Source: Crossiella sp. CA-258035 (GTDB taxonomy: Bacteria; Actinomycetota; Actinomycetes; Mycobacteriales; Pseudonocardiaceae). Taken from it: DNA of 64,000 bases. This document shows, piece by piece, positions 59,057 to 64,000 of this stretch. Within the stretch, counting starts at the first letter, position 1; the number at the start of each line of letters is the position of its first letter. The stretch spans positions 2,078,001-2,142,000 of the forward strand of contig NZ_CP116413.1 of assembly GCF_030064675.1 (NCBI RefSeq), in the 5' to 3' direction. Under the pieces are notes generated by a model that did not search any database, was not told the DNA's origin, and saw only the letters and a list, made by a program, of their open reading frames with translations. The position numbers and the translations under genes are program-made.

Positions 59057-60421
59057 GTGAACCTCCGGCACTGGCTCAGCGCCGCCGTGGACGCGCACGA
59101 GTCCTGGGCGAAGGGCTTCGGCGACTTCAGCCCGCACCCCGCGCTGCACGTGGACGAGACCCGCTTCGGCGAGGCGCTGGGCGAGCTGGGCGAGCGGCTC
59201 AGGGACAACTACCCGTTCTTCCACCCGCGCTACGCCGGCCAGATGCTCAAACCGCCGCACCCGGCCGCGGTCGTGGGCTACCTGGCCGCGATGCAGATCA
59301 ACCCGAACAACCACGCCCTGGACGGCGGGCGGGCCACCGCGGAGCTGGAGAAGGAGGTGGTGGCGCAGCTGGCCGGGATGTTCGGCTACCGCACCCATCT
59401 GGGCCACCTCACCAGCAGCGGCACCATCGCCAACCTGGAGGCGCTGTTCGTGGCGCGGGAGACCCATCCCGGCAAGGTGGTGCTCTACAGCGCGGACGCG
59501 CACTACACGCACAGCCGGATGTGCCAGGTGCTCGGCGTGGCCGGTGAGCCGGTGCCGGTGGACGCGGGTGGGCGGATGGACCTGGACGCGCTGGCCGACC
59601 GGCTGCGGCGCGAGGATGTCGGCACGGTGGTGCTCACGCCGGGCACGACCGGCCTCGGCGCGGTGGACCCGGTCCACGAAGCCCTTGCGCTGAAGGAGAA
59701 GTACGGCGTGCGCATCCACGTGGACGCGGCCTACGGCGGGTTCTTCTCGTTGGTGGCCGGGGAGTTCGGCGTCCCGGCCGAGCCGTTCGCCGCGATCGCG
59801 GGCTGCGACTCGGTGGTGGTCGACCCGCACAAGCACGGCCTGCAACCCTACGGCTGCGGCGCGGTCCTGTTCGCCGATCCCGCCGTTGGCCGCTTCTACC
59901 GGCACGACTCGCCGTACACCTACTTCACCTCCGACGAGCTGCACCTGGGCGAGATCTCCCTGGAGTGCAGCCGGGCCGGGGCCGCCGCGGCCGCGCTGTG
60001 GCTGACGCTGAAGGTGCTGCCGCTGACCAGGAACGGACTGGGTGCCGTGGTGGCCGCCGGACGACGGGCCGCGGTGCGCTGGGCCGAGCTGATCGAATCC
60101 TCGGAAACCCTGTCCCTGTACCAGAAGCCCGAACTCGACATCGTCAGCTATCTGCCGAACTTGGCCACACTGTCCGAAGTGGACAGAGTGAGCGCGGGGG
60201 TGATGGACCGGGGCATGACCGATCCGGCGGACCCGGTGTTCCTGGCCACCTACACCGTCACCGCCGAGGCGCTGCGGGCCAGGGGGCACCGGCTCACCGA
60301 GGACGCCGTGCAGGCCCGGATCCTGCGCAGCGTCCTGATGAAGCCCGAGCACGAGTCCACTGTGGACGGACTACATGCCAGGGTGGAAGCCCTGGTCGGT
60401 GGCGATGAGCTGTTTGCGTAG
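59057..60421 (+). CDS. PLP-dependent amino acid decarboxylase (group II, aromatic-type)
   Basis: 454 aa. YAGQMLKPPHPAAVVGYLAA near residue 55, GHLTSSGTIANLEALFVAR near 115-133, VDAAYGGFF near 228, and the PLP lysine Lys259 in VVVDPHKHGLQPYG. This matches tyrosine/aromatic-L-amino-acid/glutamate decarboxylases with a short N-terminus. GTG 59057 follows GAGGAGACGAAG. It shares a transcript with the GS-like gene. Its last 51 bp overlap the convergent AMP-ligase gene. Which amino acid is used cannot be told; an amine product fits a following gamma-glutamylation. Confidence 0.9.
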   Translation: MNLRHWLSAAVDAHESWAKGFGDFSPHPALHVDETRFGEALGELGERLRDNYPFFHPRYAGQMLKPPHPAAVVGYLAAMQINPNNHALDGGRATAELEKEVVAQLAGMFGYRTHLGHLTSSGTIANLEALFVARETHPGKVVLYSADAHYTHSRMCQVLGVAGEPVPVDAGGRMDLDALADRLRREDVGTVVLTPGTTGLGAVDPVHEALALKEKYGVRIHVDAAYGGFFSLVAGEFGVPAEPFAAIAGCDSVVVDPHKHGLQPYGCGAVLFADPAVGRFYRHDSPYTYFTSDELHLGEISLECSRAGAAAAALWLTLKVLPLTRNGLGAVVAAGRRAAVRWAELIESSETLSLYQKPELDIVSYLPNLATLSEVDRVSAGVMDRGMTDPADPVFLATYTVTAEALRARGHRLTEDAVQARILRSVLMKPEHESTVDGLHARVEALVGGDELFA

Positions 60422-61888
60422 CAGGTTCTTGCGCACCTTGCCCATCTCGTTGCGGGGCAGCTCGGGCACCAGCTCCAGCCGGTGCGGCTGGTACCACTCG
60501 GTCATCCCGCGCTCGGTGAGGTAGGCGCGCAGCTGGGCCAGGGTCGGCGGCGCGCCCTCGGGCACCACCACCGCGCAGGCCAGCTCGCCGTGCGCCCGGT
60601 CCGGGTAGCCGACCAGCGCGACCTGGCCCACCGCTGGGTGCCCGGCCAGCTCGTCCTCGACCTCCTTGACCAGGATCATCGAGATCCCGCCGATCCGGTC
60701 CACCGCGCGCCCGGTCACCCTGATCCCGCCGTGCCCGTCGGGCTGGGCCAGATCCCCGGTGTCGTACCAGCCTTCCTCGGCCAGCACCCGGACCGCGCCG
60801 CTGCCGGTGTCCATTGTGGCCAGTGCCGCGGCCGCGCCCCTGATGCGCAGCGGCGACTCGCCGCCGGGCGCCAGGTCGAACTCCAGGTGCGGCCCGAACC
60901 GGCCGTCGCTGCGGGTGGCGAAGTCCGCCGGATCAGTGGCCCTGGTCCAGCTGAACCCGCCCTCGGTCATCGCCCACAGCGCGCGCAGCGGCAGCCCGAA
61001 CTGCCCGGCCACCTCGCCGGCGAGCTGACGCGGCACCGGCATCCCGCCGGCCATGACGCAGCGGAAGGACAGCGGCAGCGGATTTTCCCGCTGTGCGGCC
61101 AGGATCGCGGAGAGGAACGGCGGCGCGGCGGCCAGAACGGTCGCGCCCTCGGCGGAGATCAGCCGGTGCAGCGCCACCGGGTCCCACTCGTCCTGGTACA
61201 GCGCGGTGCCGCCGGTGAGCAGCGGCAGCAGCACGCCGAAGGCCAGCCCGGCGATCCGGGACAGCGAGTGCGGGGTCACCGTGACCACCGGATCGCCCAG
61301 GTCCTCCACCGCGGTGAAGTGGGCCAGCGCGGCGTGCAGTGTGTTGTGGCTGTGCAGCACGGCCTTCGGCTCGCCGGTGGTGCCGGAGGTGAACAGCACC
61401 AGGAACACCCGGTCCGGATCATCCGCTGACCCGTCGTCCCCGGCGTCCCAGTCACCGTCGGTGTAGTAGGGCAGATCCTCGGCCAGCACGCTGATCCGCG
61501 CGCTGGTCCACTCCTGGAACCTGGCGCGCTCACGCGGCCCCATGCTGGCCATGATCGGCGCCGCGACCGCGCCGACCGCCGCGCAGGCCAGGGTCAGCGC
61601 GGCGTTCTCCCACCGGTTCGGCAGCTGGAAGGAGACCACCTCTCCCGGCAGCACGCCTTGCGCGCGCAGCGCCGCGGCGAACCGGAACACCTGCCGGTGC
61701 AGCTCGCGATAGGTCAGGCAAACGGTTTCAGCTCCTCCGGCGACCTGGGCCACGATCGCCCTGCGGTCCGGGAAGGTCGCCGCGGCCCGGCGCAGGTCGG
61801 ACAACACGGTCGCCGCACGCCACACACCGGCGGCGCGGCAGGAGTCGGCAAGCTCTCGATCCGGGGCGGAAATCCGAGGAATAGCCAC
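60371..61888 (-). CDS. Acyl-AMP ligase / acyl-CoA synthetase (AMP-binding)
   Basis: 505 aa from GTG 61888. ANL-superfamily motifs: LVLFTSGTTGEPKAVLHSHN (phosphate loop) near residue 150, MTEGGFSWTR near 295, WYDTGDLAQPDGHGGIRVTG near 385, RAVDRIGGISMILVKEVEDE, and the final LPRNEMGKVRKNLL with the catalytic Lys. The pattern is that of cyclohexanecarboxylate-, benzoate- or medium-chain-acid ligases. A TTG 54 bp upstream would extend the frame to within 11 bp of the divergent SnoaL gene and is less likely. Convergent with the decarboxylase; the shared locus suggests an aromatic or amino-derived acid. Confidence 0.88.
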   Translation of the reverse strand: MAIPRISAPDRELADSCRAAGVWRAATVLSDLRRAAATFPDRRAIVAQVAGGAETVCLTYRELHRQVFRFAAALRAQGVLPGEVVSFQLPNRWENAALTLACAAVGAVAAPIMASMGPRERARFQEWTSARISVLAEDLPYYTDGDWDAGDDGSADDPDRVFLVLFTSGTTGEPKAVLHSHNTLHAALAHFTAVEDLGDPVVTVTPHSLSRIAGLAFGVLLPLLTGGTALYQDEWDPVALHRLISAEGATVLAAAPPFLSAILAAQRENPLPLSFRCVMAGGMPVPRQLAGEVAGQFGLPLRALWAMTEGGFSWTRATDPADFATRSDGRFGPHLEFDLAPGGESPLRIRGAAAALATMDTGSGAVRVLAEEGWYDTGDLAQPDGHGGIRVTGRAVDRIGGISMILVKEVEDELAGHPAVGQVALVGYPDRAHGELACAVVVPEGAPPTLAQLRAYLTERGMTEWYQPHRLELVPELPRNEMGKVRKNLLRKQLIATDQGFHPGM

Positions 61889-61953
61889 GAGGTTCGATCG
61901 TGCCGGGGCACCATGGGCCGGACAACCACCCGTAGTGAGCAAGGAGTGCCAAG

Positions 61954-62397
61954 GTGTCAGTGAACTCGGAGCTGAGGGCTGCCCGCGAAGCGATCGTGCG
62001 GGAGCACATGGAGTCGGAGAACCGGCACGAGTTCGACGTGACCCTGGGCACTTTTGAGCACCCGCGCTACGAGATCATGGCCACCGGGGACGTCTACGAC
62101 GGGGCCGAGGCGGTCAGCCGGTACTTCGAGGAGAGCCGCACCGCCTTCCCCGACCAGCGCAACGAGCTGATCGCTCTGCACCACGCCGACGACGCGGTGA
62201 TCGTGGAGTTCCTGCTCAAGGGCACCCACCAGGGCCCGCTGCGCGGCATCCCGGCCACTGGCAAGTCCTTCACCGTGCCGGCCACCGCGTTCTTCGTCTT
62301 CGAGGGCGCGGACCTGGTCTGCGAACGGGTCTACACGGACATGCTCAGCATCCTGGTGCAGCTCGGCATCATCCCCATCCAGGGCCTGTCGGGGTAA
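61954..62397 (+). CDS. SnoaL-like / NTF2 family ester-cyclase-type protein
   Basis: 147 aa alpha+beta barrel. ESENRHEFDVTLGTFEHPRY near the N-terminus and GIPATGKSFTVPATAFFVFEG near 95 are the SnoaL-like polyketide cyclase pattern, but small-molecule isomerase or carrier roles are common in this fold. GTG 61954 is preceded by AAGGAG with 7 nt spacing. Its TAA stop forms the first bases of the predicted -10 of acuC. Confidence 0.85.
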   Translation: MSVNSELRAAREAIVREHMESENRHEFDVTLGTFEHPRYEIMATGDVYDGAEAVSRYFEESRTAFPDQRNELIALHHADDAVIVEFLLKGTHQGPLRGIPATGKSFTVPATAFFVFEGADLVCERVYTDMLSILVQLGIIPIQGLSG

Positions 62398-62400
62398 GTT
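62395..62400 (+). promoter_or_regulatory. -10 box of a leaderless acuC promoter
   Basis: TAAGTT ends exactly 6 nt before the ATG of acuC; its TAA is also the stop codon of the upstream gene. The -35 region is weak. Confidence 0.55.
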
Positions 62401-62406
62401 CGGGCC

Positions 62407-63582
62407 ATGGGAGAGCGGGTCGCGGTCGTGTGGGACGAGTCCTTTCTGAGCTACGACCTCGGCGGGGACCATCCGCTCAACCCGGTCCGGCTCGACCTCA
62501 CCGTGCGGCTGGCCCGCGCGCTGGGCGTGCTGGACGGGGTGCCGTTCCACCAGCCGGTGCCGGCCACCGAGGCCGAGCTGGAACGGGTGCACGAACCCAG
62601 CTACCTGGCCGCGGTGCAGGCCGCGCCCACCTCGGCCTGGGAGGTCGGGCACGGCCTGGGCACCCCGGACAACCCGGTCTTCGAGCACATGCACGAGGCA
62701 TCGGCGCTGGTCGCGGGCGGTTCGCTGGTCGCGGCCCGTGCGATCGCGGAGGGCCGGGCCGACCGCGCGGTCAACCTGGCGGGCGGCCTGCACCACGCGA
62801 TGGCCGGGCACGCGGCCGGGTTCTGCGTCTACAACGACTGCTCGGTGGCCATCGCCGACCTGCTCGCCAACGGTGTCGAGCGGGTGGCCTACCTGGACGT
62901 GGACGTGCACCACGGCGACGGCGTGCAGGCCGCCTTCTACGACGATCCACGCGTGCTCACCATCTCCCTGCACCAGCACCCGCTGACCCTGTGGCCGGGC
63001 ACCGGCTACCCCCGTGAGCTGGGCATCGGCGAGGCCGAGGGCACCTCGGTCAACATCGCGCTACCGCCGCGCACCACCGACGCGGGCTGGCTACGCGCCT
63101 TCCACGCCACCGTGCCCTCACTGCTCCAGGCGTTCCGTCCCCAGGTGCTGGTCACCCAGTGCGGCGCGGACACCCACCGGGAGGACCCACTGGCCGACCT
63201 GTCGCTGTCGGTGGACGGGCACCGGGCCACCTACCAGGCGCTGCGCGAGCTGGCCGAGACCTACGCCGGCGGCAAGTGGCTGGTGCTCGGCGGTGGTGGG
63301 TACGCGCTGATGCGGGTAGTCCCGAGGTCGTGGACCCACCTGCTCGCCACCGTGCTGGACCGCGACCTGGACCCGGCTACCGCACTGCCGGCCGAGTGGA
63401 TCGCGCACACGGCGCGACTCGCGCCACACGTGCCGCTGCCGACCTCGATGACCGACGAGTGCGACCCTGTGTTCGTGCCGTGGGACGACACCGCCGGTGA
63501 CGCCGTGGACTCCGCCATCAGGGACACCCGGCGGGCGGCCTTCCCCTTGCACGGCCTCGACCCCGATGATCCACGCGACTGA
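62407..63582 (+). CDS. acuC: Acetoin utilization protein AcuC (class I/II histone deacetylase fold)
   Basis: 391 aa Zn-dependent lysine deacetylase. VVWDESFLSYDLGGDHPLNP at the N-terminus, the His-His pair of GGLHHAMAGHAAGFCVYNDC near residue 122, metal site YLDVDVHHGDGVQ near 162, CGADTHREDPLADLSLSV near 255 and LVLGGGGYAL near 295 are all present. In Bacillus AcuC reactivates acetyl-CoA synthetase by removing lysine acetylation. A GNAT acetyltransferase gene follows 7 bp after the stop, forming a writer/eraser pair. Confidence 0.95.
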   Translation: MGERVAVVWDESFLSYDLGGDHPLNPVRLDLTVRLARALGVLDGVPFHQPVPATEAELERVHEPSYLAAVQAAPTSAWEVGHGLGTPDNPVFEHMHEASALVAGGSLVAARAIAEGRADRAVNLAGGLHHAMAGHAAGFCVYNDCSVAIADLLANGVERVAYLDVDVHHGDGVQAAFYDDPRVLTISLHQHPLTLWPGTGYPRELGIGEAEGTSVNIALPPRTTDAGWLRAFHATVPSLLQAFRPQVLVTQCGADTHREDPLADLSLSVDGHRATYQALRELAETYAGGKWLVLGGGGYALMRVVPRSWTHLLATVLDRDLDPATALPAEWIAHTARLAPHVPLPTSMTDECDPVFVPWDDTAGDAVDSAIRDTRRAAFPLHGLDPDDPRD

Positions 63583-63589
63583 GGGACCG

Positions 63590-64000
63590 ATGAGCGAGAC
63601 CGAGCCGGACCCGTTCGACTACCCGCGGCAGTGGGAGGCCGACGTCGTGCTGTCCGACGGCGGCACGGTGCACCTGCGGCCGATCACCCCCGACGACGCC
63701 GAACGCCTGCGCGCCTTCCACGGCAGGCTCTCCGAGCGCACCCGCTACCTGCGCTACTTCGGGCCGTACCCGCGCATCCCGGACCGCGATCTGAAACGGT
63801 TCACCACGGTGGACCACCAGCACCGGGTGGCGCTGGTCGCGCTGCTCGGCGACGAGATCGTGGCGGTGGGACGGTTCGACCGACTGAGCGGCACCGGCAA
63901 GGCCGCGCTGATCAAGTCACCGGTCAGCGCGCAGGCGCCTGATGGCGAGCTGGCCGAGGTCGCGTTCGTGGTGGAGGACCCGCACCAGGGCCGGGGCCTG
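63590..64000 (+). CDS. GNAT family acetyltransferase, N-terminal part (cut by the window end)
   Basis: 137 residues visible. YPRQWEADVVLSDGGTVHLR then ITPDDAERLRAFHGRLSERT and TTVDHQHRVALVALLGDEIV match the GNAT module that opens Pat-like proteins. In many actinobacteria this module is fused to an acetate-CoA-ligase-like domain. The acetyl-CoA-binding loop DPHQGRGL is reached at the very end. Placed after acuC, it is a likely protein lysine acetyltransferase acting on acyl-CoA synthetases. Confidence 0.85.
   Translation, partial: MSETEPDPFDYPRQWEADVVLSDGGTVHLRPITPDDAERLRAFHGRLSERTRYLRYFGPYPRIPDRDLKRFTTVDHQHRVALVALLGDEIVAVGRFDRLSGTGKAALIKSPVSAQAPDGELAEVAFVVEDPHQGRGL

Noticed and set aside
1-64000. 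CRISPR array, tRNA genes, insertion sequences, prophage or integration site
   Set aside because: No regularly spaced repeats with unique spacers, no cloverleaf-like sequence with CCA end, no transposase or integrase motif was found. The minisatellites lack spacers.

Overview
The window is very GC-rich, densely coded DNA of a filamentous actinobacterium. Several genes suggest the order Pseudonocardiales (Crossiella/Saccharothrix-like; this placement is inference): a mycothiol-dependent isomerase-type protein, an IdeR/DtxR regulator, a BioA-BioD-BioB set with the actinobacterial biotin synthase auxiliary protein, and DUF4192 and DUF2567 proteins. Start codons are often GTG. No tRNA, rRNA, CRISPR array, integrase or insertion sequence is visible, so this looks like chromosome rather than a mobile island.

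Layout. 1-3.8 kb: a cytochrome P450 behind a long dyad, a decayed GH97 glycosidase, a small membrane protein and a YCII-domain remnant. 3.86-8.73 kb: biotin genes bioA, bioD, a duplicated-fold membrane protein, bioB, bsaP and a DUF2567 gene, with short overlaps. 8.7-20.6 kb: regulators (LysR, CGNR, TetR) alternating with enzymes (MDMPI-type protein, secreted S33 hydrolase, spermidine synthase-like protein, Gfo/Idh/MocA oxidoreductase, two aldo/keto reductases, a GT1 glycosyltransferase). 20.9-27.1 kb: a PadR regulator, then a divergent PucR system facing a translationally coupled operon of sodium:solute symporter, agmatinase-type ureohydrolase and aminotransferase. 27.2-35.1 kb: methyltransferases, a CoA-transferase, DedA, a frameshifted patatin, a GMC (cholesterol-oxidase-like) oxidoreductase and an alpha/beta hydrolase with a Cys nucleophile. 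35.3-47.3 kb: a large LuxR-type ATPase regulator, a deaminase, a secreted S15 peptidase, a secreted M23 peptidase, a large secreted phosphodiester glycosidase/metallophosphoesterase and a DUF4192 protein. 47.6-53.9 kb: an XRE/DUF2975 pair (DUF2975 frameshifted), flavoprotein, galE, galK, ideR and a rhodanese. 54.2-55.4 kb: a divergent second-type EF-Tu behind a MerR-type promoter. 55.5-61.9 kb: a MarR-centred locus with an aldehyde dehydrogenase lacking its catalytic Cys, a glutamine-synthetase-like ligase, a PLP decarboxylase and an acyl-AMP ligase. 61.95 kb to the end: a SnoaL-like protein, AcuC and the start of a GNAT acetyltransferase.

Most notable. (1) An EF-Tu paralog carries Arg at the position equivalent to E. 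coli Gln124, a known kirromycin-resistance site, under a 19-bp-spacer MerR-type promoter. (2) The MarR locus has a near-repeated operator in front of the Cys-less ALDH and in front of the GS-like ligase. (3) About 84 residues of a 12-residue repeat are inserted in galactokinase, next to an intergenic 26-bp minisatellite. (4) At least six genes have a TANNNT box exactly 6 nt before the start codon, implying leaderless mRNAs; several promoter boxes reuse the stop codon of the upstream gene. (5) A 13-bp palindrome (GTCCACWGTGGAC) recurs across the window.
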